Translations under genes and position numbers: made by a program | Source of the DNA: Streptomyces sp. LaPpAH-108 | GTDB lineage: Bacteria > Actinomycetota > Actinomycetes > Streptomycetales > Streptomycetaceae | Direction of reading: 5' to 3' | Assembly: GCF_000373625.1 (NCBI RefSeq) | Contig: NZ_KB891988.1 | Coordinates: 780,053-844,052 of the forward strand | Length of the DNA: 64,000 nt | The notes under the pieces: generated by a model | Told to the model about the DNA's origin: nothing | The model's input: only the letters and a program-made list of their open reading frames with translations | Databases searched by the model: none | Part shown: positions 1 to 7,913 of the stretch, in pieces | Position numbering within the stretch: the stretch's first letter is position 1 | How the letters are laid out: each line of letters begins with the position of its first letter

Positions 1-461
1 TACAGCGCGAGCAGCGGCAAACCGGCCGGGGCCGCCGCGCGGAAGGTCACCGCCAGCGTGTCCACCAGGAGATGCACGATCAGCACCCCGCCGATCAGCA
101 TCAGCCGGATGCCGTCGGTCAGCGGCGCCGGAGGCGCGTACCGGCTCACGTCGTCCGAACCCTGGCGCAGCAGGTCCGAGAAGTGCCCGAACGCCTCCGG
201 ACCCGGGAACAGCCCGGCGAACGCCTGCTGGCGCGCGAAGACGAGAGTGAGCAGCAGCAGCGTCACCAGGAGCTGCGCCAGCACGGTCAGCGGCCGGGCC
301 AGCGGCACCCGCCGCGCCGCCGCCCCCACGCCCGTCTGCGCCGCCACGAGCAGCGCCGCCACGGCCAGCCACGCGGGCCCGTCCACCAGGGGCAGCAGGG
401 AGCACGCCGTCATCAGCGTGGCCGCCGCCGCGCACCCCGCGAGCCGCGCCCGCCCGCTCAT
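1..461 (-). CDS. Transglutaminase-like TgpA family membrane protein, N-terminal part only
   Basis: The ATG at 461 overlaps the stop of the DUF58 gene (ATGA), and the frame stays open to the window edge, so about 153 residues are visible and the C-terminus is missing. The translation begins MSGRARLAGCAAAATLMTAC and shows at least three hydrophobic segments (roughly residues 8-22, 30-45 and 57-75) and another near 120-140. This matches the multi-span N-terminal domain of TgpA-like proteins, whose periplasmic transglutaminase-like domain would lie beyond the window. Family context supports it: MoxR, DUF58 and TgpA genes are commonly adjacent in this order. The catalytic domain itself cannot be seen, so the assignment rests on position and topology. 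Function in Streptomyces is unknown. Confidence 0.7.
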   Translation of the reverse strand, partial: MSGRARLAGCAAAATLMTACSLLPLVDGPAWLAVAALLVAAQTGVGAAARRVPLARPLTVLAQLLVTLLLLTLVFARQQAFAGLFPGPEAFGHFSDLLRQGSDDVSRYAPPAPLTDGIRLMLIGGVLIVHLLVDTLAVTFRAAAPAGLPLLAL

Positions 462-1813
462 GCCCCCGCCCTTCCGCTCGGCGTGACCAGACCGGACCGC
501 TCCCGGTCGGCCCGCCGCCACACCTCGTCCAGCGAGGCACCGCGCGGCACGGCGAGCGCCGTCCAGCCCGCCTCGCGCAGCACCCGCAGCCGCTCCGCGC
601 ACGCGTCGTCGGGGCCCGGCGCCGCGGCCGGATCACGCGTCCACACCCCCGGGTCCAGCACGAAGGCCAGCGCGGCCCCGCTGCGCCGCCGCATCCGGGC
701 CACCGCGCGCACCTGTTCCTCGTCGAGATCGCCGAGCAGCGCGACCAGCAGCCCGTCGTCCCCGGCGCGCAGCGCGTCGTACGCCCGCGTCAGGCCCGTG
801 CCGTCCGAGTGGTCGACCACCGCGAGGGTGTCCATCATCAGCCCCGAGGAGGCGGCCGTCTCCTGACCCGTGCCCGGGAAGCCCGCGCCGCCCTCGCCGG
901 GCACCGTCGCACCCGTGTCCATGAGCAGCCGCACCGAGAAGCCGCGCTCCAGCATGTGCGCGAGGACCGAGGCGGCGGCCGAGACCGCCCACTCGAAGGC
1001 CGAACCCGGGCCCGCGTCCTCGTAGCCCACCGCGCGGGTGTCCAGCAGCACCGTGCAGCGGGCCCGCCGGGGCTGCTCCTCGCGGCGCACCATCAGCTCG
1101 CCGTGGCGCGCGGTGGACCGCCAGTGCACCCGGCGCAGATCGTCGCCGTAGCGATACCCGCGCGGGATCACGTCGTCGTCCCCGGCGACGGCAAGCGAGC
1201 GCCGCCGCCCGTCGCCGTACCCCTGCGCCTCGCCACCCAGGCGCACCGGGGCCAGCGGCTCCACGCGCGGGACGACCGTCAGCGTGTCGTGCGCCGGGAA
1301 GGAACGGGTCAGCTCGCACATGCCGAACGGATCGCTCAGCCGCAGCTGGAGCGGCCCGAGCGGGTACCGGCCGCGCAGATCCGAGCGCACCCGGTACGAC
1401 ACCTCGCGGCGCCCGCCCTGCTCGATGCGGTCGAGCACGAAACGCGGCCGGGGCCCGAGCACGTAGGGCACCCGGTCCTGGAGCATCAGCAGCCCGGTCG
1501 GCAGCCGGGAGACGTTGTCCACGGAGAGGCTCACCCGGGCCTCCGCGCCCGCCGGAACGCGCGCGGGGGACAGGCGCCGCTCGGACGCCACCCGGTGCCG
1601 GGTGCGGTGCACCACGGCCACGCAGATCAGCGGCAGCGCGGCGAGCAGCAGCCCGACCCGCAGCAGATCGCTCTGGCCCAGCACGTACGCGCACACCGAC
1701 GCGGCGATGCCCGCCGCCAGGAAGGAACGGCCCCGGGTGGTCAGCCCCGAAAGGGCCGTACGGAGCCCGGACGCGTGGCCCGGGGTCCGCTCCGGCCCCC
1801 CGGCGGACATCAC
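458..1813 (-). CDS. DUF58 domain protein (MoxR-associated)
   Basis: Either a GTG at 1813 (451 aa) or the next codon, an ATG at 1810, is the start; both overlap the end of moxR, so translation is probably coupled. Two membrane segments (about residues 31-46 and 51-69) precede a soluble region. The DUF58 hallmark lies near residues 219-239: RGYRYGDDLRRVHWRSTARH, the Y-x-x-G-D-x-x-R-x-x-x-W pattern. DUF58 proteins contain a VWA-like fold and work with MoxR AAA+ ATPases, probably in assembling or maturing cell envelope proteins; the substrate here is unknown. It sits between moxR and a TgpA-like gene in one minus-strand operon. Confidence 0.85.
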   Translation of the reverse strand: MMSAGGPERTPGHASGLRTALSGLTTRGRSFLAAGIAASVCAYVLGQSDLLRVGLLLAALPLICVAVVHRTRHRVASERRLSPARVPAGAEARVSLSVDNVSRLPTGLLMLQDRVPYVLGPRPRFVLDRIEQGGRREVSYRVRSDLRGRYPLGPLQLRLSDPFGMCELTRSFPAHDTLTVVPRVEPLAPVRLGGEAQGYGDGRRRSLAVAGDDDVIPRGYRYGDDLRRVHWRSTARHGELMVRREEQPRRARCTVLLDTRAVGYEDAGPGSAFEWAVSAAASVLAHMLERGFSVRLLMDTGATVPGEGGAGFPGTGQETAASSGLMMDTLAVVDHSDGTGLTRAYDALRAGDDGLLVALLGDLDEEQVRAVARMRRRSGAALAFVLDPGVWTRDPAAAPGPDDACAERLRVLREAGWTALAVPRGASLDEVWRRADRERSGLVTPSGRAGA

Positions 1814-2853
1814 AGGCCCCGCGGAGGCTGCTGGGGATAGGCGGGCACGGCCCGGCCGAGGCCACCGCCGAAGGCCCGCTCCCGCTGCGCGGTCGAGGGC
1901 ACCGGGGTGTGCCGCAGGATCTCCAGCACGACCTGCTCGGCCGTACGCCCGCTCATCTGGGACTCGGTGGTGGGCAGCAGCCGGTGCGCGAGCACGGCCA
2001 CGGCCAGCTCCTGCATGTCGTCCGGCAGCGCGTACTCCCGCCCCGACAGGGCCGCCGACGCCTTCGCCGCGCGCAGCAGATGCAGCGTGGCACGCGGCGA
2101 GGCGCCGAGTCTGAGGTCCGGATGGGTGCGGGTGGCGGAGACCAGCTCCACCGCGTACCGCCGGACGGCGTCCGAGACGTGCACGTCGCGCACCGCCTCG
2201 ATCAGCTTCACGATGTCGTGCGCGTGCGCCACCGGCTCCAGGTCCTCCAGCGGGGAGACCCCGCCGTGCACGTCCAGCATCCGCAGCTCGGCCTCGATGC
2301 TCGGATAGCCCACCGACACCCGGGCCATGAACCGGTCGCGCTGCGCCTCGGGCAGCGGATACGTGCCCTCCATCTCGACCGGGTTCTGCGTCGCCACCAC
2401 CATGAAGGGGCTCGGCAGTTCGTAGCTCTGCCCGTCGATGGTGACCTGGCGCTCCTCCAGCGACTCGAGCAGCGCCGACTGGGTCTTGGGCGAGGCACGG
2501 TTGATCTCGTCGCCGATCACGATCTGCGCGAAGATCGCACCCGGCTTGAACTCGAAGTCACGGCGCTGCTGGTCCCAGATCGACACCCCGGTGATGTCCG
2601 AGGGGAGCAGATCGGGCGTGAACTGGATCCGCCGCACGGAGCAGTCGATGGACCGCGCCAGCGCCTTGGCCAGCATGGTCTTGCCCACGCCCGGCACGTC
2701 CTCGATCAGCAGATGCCCCTCGGCGAGCAGTACGGTCAGCGAAAGCCGTACGACCTCGGGCTTGCCCTCGATCACGTCCTCCACCGAACGGCGCACCCGC
2801 TCCACCGTCGCCGTCAGATCACTGAGGCTCGCTCGATCGTCATAGGTCGTCAC
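1810..2853 (-). CDS. MoxR-family AAA+ ATPase
   Basis: 347 aa from a GTG start. Walker A is PGVGKT at residues 54-59 and Walker B is IVIGDE at 111-116. The sensor-like ATQNPVEMEGTYPLPEAQRD segment is typical of MoxR proteins, which are chaperone-like AAA+ ATPases acting with VWA/DUF58 partners. It is the first gene of the visible minus-strand operon moxR-DUF58-tgpA, with overlapping stop and start codons. The 298-nt gap upstream holds two DnaA-box sequences and presumably its promoter. The family is certain from the motifs; the client protein cannot be inferred. Confidence 0.92.
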   Translation of the reverse strand: MTTYDDRASLSDLTATVERVRRSVEDVIEGKPEVVRLSLTVLLAEGHLLIEDVPGVGKTMLAKALARSIDCSVRRIQFTPDLLPSDITGVSIWDQQRRDFEFKPGAIFAQIVIGDEINRASPKTQSALLESLEERQVTIDGQSYELPSPFMVVATQNPVEMEGTYPLPEAQRDRFMARVSVGYPSIEAELRMLDVHGGVSPLEDLEPVAHAHDIVKLIEAVRDVHVSDAVRRYAVELVSATRTHPDLRLGASPRATLHLLRAAKASAALSGREYALPDDMQELAVAVLAHRLLPTTESQMSGRTAEQVVLEILRHTPVPSTAQRERAFGGGLGRAVPAYPQQPPRGL

Positions 2854-3008
2854 CCGGCCCTCCTCGGCCCGTTCTCACCATGGCCGGGGCCCGCGACACC
2901 TCGCGACGCGGCTCCGGCCCACCCCGAAACACGGACACCGTGCGGAATCCAGATCCGCGCGCCGTCACACCCGCATTCTTGCCGCCGTTATCGATTCGTG
3001 TCACGGCC

Positions 3009-3041
3009 TGTGGACAACTGCCCGGCCCGGCCTGTGGACAA
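3009..3041. promoter_or_regulatory. Two perfect DnaA-box sequences
   Basis: TGTGGACAA occurs at 3009-3017 and 3033-3041, 24 bp apart and in the same orientation. The complement is TTGTCCACA, the Streptomyces DnaA-box consensus. They lie in the gap between the carbonic anhydrase gene and moxR. Binding is not shown by sequence alone, and this motif is fairly common in Streptomyces intergenic DNA. Confidence 0.5.
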
Positions 3042-3151
3042 CGGCCCGCGCGATGCCGGTCTTGCGGCCTTTGGCCGCCCCTTCACCGGGCCGGCCACCC
3101 TGCCGCCACCGGCCGCCCCTCCCGCTGCCGGGGAGAGGCGGCCCGGAGACA

Positions 3152-3730
3152 TCAGGCGGACGCCGCGTCCGGGGACCGCTCCCCGGCCGGGTCGATCTCG
3201 CGCAGCAGCCCGCTGCGCACGTCGAAGACGAAGCCCCGCACATCGTCGGTGTGCGGCAGGAACGGCGAGGTCCGCACCCGCTGCATCGACTGGCGCACAT
3301 CCTGGTCCACGTCCCGGAAAGCCTCCACCGCCCAGGCAGGACGCTGGCCCACCTCCATCTCCAGCTCGTGCCGGAACTCCTCGGTGAGGGACTCCAGACC
3401 GCAGTTGGTGTGGTGGATGAGCACGACGCTCTGCGTACCGAGCGCCCGCTGACTGATGGTCAGCGAGCGGATCACGTCGTCGGTGACGACGCCGCCCGCG
3501 TTGCGAATGGTGTGGCAGTCGCCCAGCTCCAGACCGAGCGCCGCGTGCAGATCGAGGCGGGCGTCCATACAAGCGACCACGGCCACGCGCAGCACGGGGT
3601 GCGCGTCCATGCCGGGATCGGTGAACTCCGAGGCGTACCGCTCATTGGCGTCGACCAGGCGGTCCGTCACGCTGCCGTCGCCCGTCATGGCGCTCTCGGG
3701 TCCGGTGGGAACTGCTGCGGAAGTCGTCAT
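3152..3730 (-). CDS. Beta-class carbonic anhydrase
   Basis: Interconverts CO2 and bicarbonate in the cytoplasm. The ATG at 3730 gives 192 aa starting MTTSAAVPTG; an ATG at 3688 is possible, and the longer open frame to 3820 has an unlikely N-terminus. The zinc site is visible: C54 and D56/R58 in ACMDARLDLH, and H107 and C110 in HHTNC. The R-N-A-G-G segment (DCHTIRNAGG) is also typical of the family. The length is close to short bacterial beta-CAs. The gene is monocistronic on the minus strand, divergent from the dcw cluster, with an imperfect palindrome about 75 bp upstream of the chosen start. Confidence 0.9.
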   Translation of the reverse strand: MTTSAAVPTGPESAMTGDGSVTDRLVDANERYASEFTDPGMDAHPVLRVAVVACMDARLDLHAALGLELGDCHTIRNAGGVVTDDVIRSLTISQRALGTQSVVLIHHTNCGLESLTEEFRHELEMEVGQRPAWAVEAFRDVDQDVRQSMQRVRTSPFLPHTDDVRGFVFDVRSGLLREIDPAGERSPDAASA

Positions 3731-3803
3731 GGTCTCGACGTTACTGGTCACCCGCCTCCCCGGCCTGCTGTGAGAGGGGACAAAGAACGCCATCGTGGCT
3801 TGT

Positions 3804-3819
3804 TGTGAGCTAACCCACA
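3804..3819. promoter_or_regulatory. Imperfect operator-like palindrome upstream of the carbonic anhydrase gene
   Basis: TGTGAGCTAACCCACA is a 16-bp dyad in which 12 of 16 bases match their own reverse complement, with TGTG/CACA outer arms. It lies between the carbonic anhydrase gene and the dcw promoter region. The outer bases resemble Rex-type operators (TGTGA-N6-TCACA), but one half is CCACA, so the regulator is unassigned. Confidence 0.25.
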
Positions 3820-3905
3820 CGGAGCGCCAACCTCGGCCGGACGGGTGAGGCCGAGCCGATCACCGCTCCGGCGCGGAAGCCGTACGCGACGCGCAGGCCG
3901 GTTGA

Positions 3906-3933
3906 TTGACCGCGACACAGGGTGGACTAAAGT
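3906..3933 (+). promoter_or_regulatory. Candidate promoter of the dcw cluster
   Basis: TTGACC (3906-3911) and TAAAGT (3928-3933) are separated by 16 bp, close to the vegetative sigma factor consensus. It lies about 220 bp upstream of rsmH. The rest of 3731-4156 contains no convincing gene: the open frame from 3967 has the composition of non-coding DNA and no resemblance to MraZ. A GACAC sequence, the core recognised by WhiA, falls between the two hexamers at 3914-3918. Confidence 0.4.
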
Positions 3934-4156
3934 GACGCGAAGCGGGAGGCCCGGCTCTTCCCGCTGGTGAAAACCCCAAGGAGACGGCTCGGCACCCACC
4001 CGGACCGCCTCCCCGCGTGCGCGGCGCGTACGTACGGCTCGGCCTCCTCCCGCTCCCGGTCGGCTGACGCTTTTGGCGCCTGCCGCCTCCCCTTCTTCCT
4101 CATGGAGCGGGCGGGGACCTGGCGGTGCGTGCGCCCGCCAGAACTGAGAGGCTCCC

Positions 4157-5113
4157 TTGACCGAGAGTCGACACGTCCCGGTGATGCTCCAGCGGTGCCT
4201 GGATCTGCTGGCACCCGCTCTGGAGCGGCCGGGAGCGGTGGTCGTCGACTGCACCCTCGGCCTCGGCGGCCACAGCGAGGCGCTGCTGACCCGCTTCCCC
4301 GAGGCCCGGTTGATCGGCCTCGACCGGGACAAGGAGGCACTGCGCCTCTCCGGTGAACGCCTCGCCCCCTTCGGCGACCGCGCCACCCTCGTGCACGCCG
4401 TCTACGACGAACTCCCCGAAGTGCTCGACCGCCTCGGCATCCCGGACGTCCAGGGTGTCCTCTTCGACCTCGGCGTCTCCTCCATGCAACTGGACGAGGC
4501 CGACCGGGGCTTCGCCTACGCCCAGGACGCGCCCCTGGACATGCGCATGGACCAGACGACCGGCATCAGCGCCGCCGAGGTCCTCAACACCTACCCGGCC
4601 GGTGAACTCGTCCGCATCCTGCGCGCCTACGGCGAGGAGAAGCAGGCCAAGCGGATCGTCTCCGCGATCGTGCGCGAGCGCGAGAAGGAGCCGTTCACCA
4701 ACAGCGCCCGCCTGGTCGAACTGATCCGCGACGCCCTGCCGCAGGCCGCCAAGCGCACCGGCGGCAACCCGGCCAAGCGCACCTTCCAGGCGCTGCGCAT
4801 CGAGGTCAACGGCGAACTCTCCGTCCTGGAGCGGGCCATCCCGGCGGCCGTGAAGGCCATCGGCGTCGGCGGCCGGGTCGCCGTCCTCTCGTACCACTCG
4901 CTGGAGGACCGGCTGGTCAAGCAGGTCTTCGCGGCCGGGGCCGCCAACACCGCGCCCCCCGGACTGCCGGTCGTGCCCGAGCGCTACCAGCCCCGGCTCA
5001 AGCTGCTCACACGCGGTGCCGAACTCCCCACCGAGGAGGAGATCGCCGAGAACCGCCGGGCCGCCCCCGCCCGGCTGCGCGGTGTCGAGCGGATCAGGGA
5101 GGACGCCGAGTGA
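4157..5113 (+). CDS. rsmH: 16S rRNA (cytosine1402-N4)-methyltransferase RsmH
   Basis: 318 aa from a TTG start at 4157, preceded by GAGAGG about 7 nt upstream. It methylates N4 of C1402 in 16S rRNA with S-adenosylmethionine. The SAM-binding loop is [10 protein letters not shown] near residues 30-40, followed by [10 protein letters not shown]. The family signature [11 protein letters not shown] lies mid-protein and [14 protein letters not shown] near the C-terminus. Formerly called MraW, it opens the dcw cluster, as in many bacteria. No mraZ precedes it here. It is followed by ftsL after 42 bp. Confidence 0.95.
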   Translation: MTESRHVPVMLQRCLDLLAPALERPGAVVVDCTLGLGGHSEALLTRFPEARLIGLDRDKEALRLSGERLAPFGDRATLVHAVYDELPEVLDRLGIPDVQGVLFDLGVSSMQLDEADRGFAYAQDAPLDMRMDQTTGISAAEVLNTYPAGELVRILRAYGEEKQAKRIVSAIVREREKEPFTNSARLVELIRDALPQAAKRTGGNPAKRTFQALRIEVNGELSVLERAIPAAVKAIGVGGRVAVLSYHSLEDRLVKQVFAAGAANTAPPGLPVVPERYQPRLKLLTRGAELPTEEEIAENRRAAPARLRGVERIREDAE

Positions 5114-5155
5114 GCGGACGGGGCCGACCGGGCGGCCGGACCCTGCGGAGGGCCC

Positions 5156-5764
5156 GTGGGCGCTGAACCCGAACTGCGAGGGCGGGCCGCACGGCTCGCC
5201 CGGCTCTTCCCGGCGGGCCGTGCCCGCGCCGCCCGCACCCCCTTCGTCTTCCTCGTCGTGCTGCTGCTCGGCGGCGGCCTGCTCGGCCTGCTGATGCTCA
5301 ACTCCGCGCTCAGCGAGGGCTCGTTCAAGCTCGACGACCTCCAGAAGCGCACCAAGAACCTCACCGACGAGGAGCAGGCCCTCCAGCGGGACATCGACTC
5401 CTACTCCTCCCCGGACGCCCTCCAGCGCCGCGCCCGTGAACTCGGCATGGTCCCCGGCGGCGACCCCGCCTTCCTCGGCCCCGACGGCAGCGTCAAGGGC
5501 GTGCCGAGCGCCGCGCCCAGCCCCGCCGCGCTCACCGGCCCGCGCGCGCCCGAGGCGATGGCCTCGGCCACGGGCCCGAGCGGCAGCCCCGCCGCGAGCC
5601 CGAGCCCCACGGCCACGACACCGGCCGCCCCCTCCGCCCCGGTGAGCCCGGCCGCCACGGCGACCCCGGCCGGGAAGGCGACCCAGGCCGCCACGGCGAG
5701 CCCTTCGGCGCGGAACCGGACCCGCAGCACCCAGCCCGCCCCCACCCCGACCCACGGCAGGTGA
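5156..5764 (+). CDS. ftsL: FtsL-like cell division protein
   Basis: 202 aa from a GTG at 5156 with CGGAGG 4 nt upstream. The topology is bitopic: a basic N-terminus, one membrane segment (about residues 29-48, FVFLVVLLLGGGLLGLLML), then a heptad-rich stretch (about 60-100) ending in ARELGMVPGGDPAFL. The last 80-90 residues are Ala/Pro/Ser/Thr-rich and probably disordered outside the membrane. FtsL partners FtsQ and DivIC to activate FtsW-FtsI at the septum. Position between rsmH and ftsI supports the call, because sequence conservation in FtsL is weak. The stop overlaps the ftsI start by 4 nt. Confidence 0.82.
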   Translation: MGAEPELRGRAARLARLFPAGRARAARTPFVFLVVLLLGGGLLGLLMLNSALSEGSFKLDDLQKRTKNLTDEEQALQRDIDSYSSPDALQRRARELGMVPGGDPAFLGPDGSVKGVPSAAPSPAALTGPRAPEAMASATGPSGSPAASPSPTATTPAAPSAPVSPAATATPAGKATQAATASPSARNRTRSTQPAPTPTHGR

Positions 5765-7734
5765 CGGAAGTGTCCGACAGGCAAACGCCGCGTCGCCGCG
5801 CGCCCGGGGCCGCCGGACCGCCCCGCCCCCGCGCCGCCGCCCCCCGGCGCCAGCCGGGCCGCCCCGGCCCCGGCGCCCGCCCCGCCCGCCGCCCGTCCGG
5901 ACCCCGGCCCCCGGCCCGCCCCGCCCTGCGGCTCGGCAGCCCGCGCCCCCGGCTGCGCCTGGTCGGCCTCGCCTTCACCCTCGTGCTCTCCGCGTTCGTG
6001 GTCCGGCTGCTCCAGGTCCAGGCGGTGGACGCGAGCACCTACACCGCCAAGGCCGAGCAGAACCGCTACGTCGTGCACACCGTCGCCGCCGAGCGCGGCC
6101 GGATCACCGACCGCTCCGGAGTGGCCCTCGCCGTCAGCGAGGACGCCTACGACATCACGGCCGACCCGATGATGTTCCAGCCCAAGCAGCTGAAGATCTC
6201 CGACGGCCCTGAGCAGGCCGCCGCCCTGCTCGCCCCGATCCTCAACGAGGACCAGGCCACGCTCGTCAAGAAGCTGCGCCCCGCCGACAAGGAGTCGCGC
6301 TACGCGCGGCTCGCCACCCGGCAGACCCCCCAGGTCTGGAAGCAGATCAAGGACCTGAAGGCCGCCCTCGCCAAGAAGGCCGGGACCGCCAACGTGCTCG
6401 CGGGCGTCTTCGCCGACCCCAGCAGCCAGCGCGTGTACCCCAACGGCGACCTCGCCGCCGGGATACTGGGCTGGGTCAACAGCGAAGGCAAGGGCGGCGG
6501 CGGCATCGAGCAGCAGCTCGACAAGCAGCTCACCGGCAAGGACGGCAAGATCCGCTACGCCCAGTCCGGTGGCCGCCAGGTGCCCACCGCGGGCTCCACC
6601 GAGACCCCCGCCGTCTCCGGCAGCGACATCGAGCTGACCATCGACCGCGACATCCAGTGGGCCGCGCAGAACGCCATCTCCCAGCAGGTCAAGAAGTCCA
6701 AGGCGGACCGGGGTTACGTCGTCGTCCAGGACACCCGCACCGGCCAGATCCTGGCCCTGGCCAACTCGCCCGGCTTCGACCCCAACGACCTGACGAAGGC
6801 GAACTCCGCCGCCATGGGCAACGCGGCCCTCCAGGACGCCTACGAACCCGGCTCCACCGCCAAGGTGATGTCCATGGCGGCCGTCCTGGAGGAGAACGCG
6901 GCCACCCCGCTCACCCATGTCGTCGTACCCAACCGGCTGCACCGCGGCGACCGGCTCTTCCAGGACGACGTGGACCACCCCACCTGGCACCTCACCCTCA
7001 ACGGCGTGCTCGCCAAGTCCAGCAACATCGGCACCATCCTCGCCACCGGACAGCTCGGCAAGACCCAGCGGGCGGCCAACGACACGCTCTACTCGTATCT
7101 GCGCAAGTTCGGCATCGGACGCTCCACCGGACTCGGCTTCCCCGGCGAGACCCCGGGCATCCTCGCGCCCGCCGCCGCGTGGTCCACCTCGCAGCAGTAC
7201 ACGATCCCTTTCGGCCAGGGCTTCTCCATCAACGCCGTCCAGGCCGCGTCCGTGTACTCGACCATCGCCAACGGCGGGGTCCGCGTCGCGCCCACCCTGG
7301 TGCGCGGCACCAAGGGCGCCGACGGCCGCTTCGCCCCGGCCCCCGAACCCGAGAAGACCCGGGTGGTCAGCGACAAGACCGCGCGCACCCTCGCCCAGAT
7401 GCTGGAGTCCGTGGTCGACGACGAACAGGGCACCGGCGTCAAGGCCCGCATCCCCGGCTACCGCGTGGCGGGCAAGACCGGCACCGCCAACCGAGTGGAT
7501 CCGGCCACCGGGAGGTACCACGGATACACCTCCTCCTTCGCCGGGTTCGCCCCCGCCGACAAGCCCCGCGTCACGGTCTACTGCGCCATCCAGAACGCCA
7601 CCTCCGGCAGTTACTTCGGCGGCCAGATCTGCGGCCCCGTCTACAAGCAGGTGATGGAGTTCGCGCTCAAGACCCTCCAGGTCCCGCCGACCGGCGCGAA
7701 GGCCGCGAACCTGCCCGTCACCTACCAGCCCTGA
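5761..7734 (+). CDS. ftsI: Septal transpeptidase FtsI (class B penicillin-binding protein)
   Basis: 657 aa, GTG start overlapping the ftsL stop. Crosslinks septal peptidoglycan outside the membrane. The N-terminal 60 residues are Pro/Arg/Ala-rich and cytoplasmic, followed by one membrane anchor (about 66-84). The PBP dimerisation domain spans roughly 100-270. The transpeptidase motifs are STAK at 365-368 (catalytic S365), SSN at 420-422 and KTG at 572-574, all intact. The partner glycosyltransferase FtsW is encoded downstream in the same cluster. The basic, proline-rich N-terminal extension is longer than in Gram-negative FtsI. Confidence 0.95.
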   Translation: MTEVSDRQTPRRRAPGAAGPPRPRAAAPRRQPGRPGPGARPARRPSGPRPPARPALRLGSPRPRLRLVGLAFTLVLSAFVVRLLQVQAVDASTYTAKAEQNRYVVHTVAAERGRITDRSGVALAVSEDAYDITADPMMFQPKQLKISDGPEQAAALLAPILNEDQATLVKKLRPADKESRYARLATRQTPQVWKQIKDLKAALAKKAGTANVLAGVFADPSSQRVYPNGDLAAGILGWVNSEGKGGGGIEQQLDKQLTGKDGKIRYAQSGGRQVPTAGSTETPAVSGSDIELTIDRDIQWAAQNAISQQVKKSKADRGYVVVQDTRTGQILALANSPGFDPNDLTKANSAAMGNAALQDAYEPGSTAKVMSMAAVLEENAATPLTHVVVPNRLHRGDRLFQDDVDHPTWHLTLNGVLAKSSNIGTILATGQLGKTQRAANDTLYSYLRKFGIGRSTGLGFPGETPGILAPAAAWSTSQQYTIPFGQGFSINAVQAASVYSTIANGGVRVAPTLVRGTKGADGRFAPAPEPEKTRVVSDKTARTLAQMLESVVDDEQGTGVKARIPGYRVAGKTGTANRVDPATGRYHGYTSSFAGFAPADKPRVTVYCAIQNATSGSYFGGQICGPVYKQVMEFALKTLQVPPTGAKAANLPVTYQP

Positions 7735-7913
7735 CCGGCCGCGACAGACCACCGGGCCCCGACCACCAGGAACGAGCCGTGACAACGATCACCCCCGACG
7801 ACGGGAACCGCCCAGGCCCCCGCCCCTCGCTTCGCCCCGAGGCGGGTACTCCCGGTACGCTCACCGCCGTGCCACACGCTGATCAGTCCCAAACCACCCA
7901 GAAGGGCGCTTCC

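Noticed and set aside
3009..3041. Replication origin
   Set aside because: Only two boxes, no dnaA/dnaN genes and no cluster; Streptomyces oriC carries many boxes between dnaA and dnaN.
3967..4356. Plus-strand ORF upstream of rsmH as mraZ
   Set aside because: The translation is Arg/Ser/Pro-rich, overlaps rsmH by 200 nt in another frame and shows no AbrB-like features.
4100..7785. Long minus-strand frames opposite rsmH, ftsL and ftsI
   Set aside because: All motifs of the essential proteins are on the plus strand; the antisense frames have glycine/valine-rich shadow composition.
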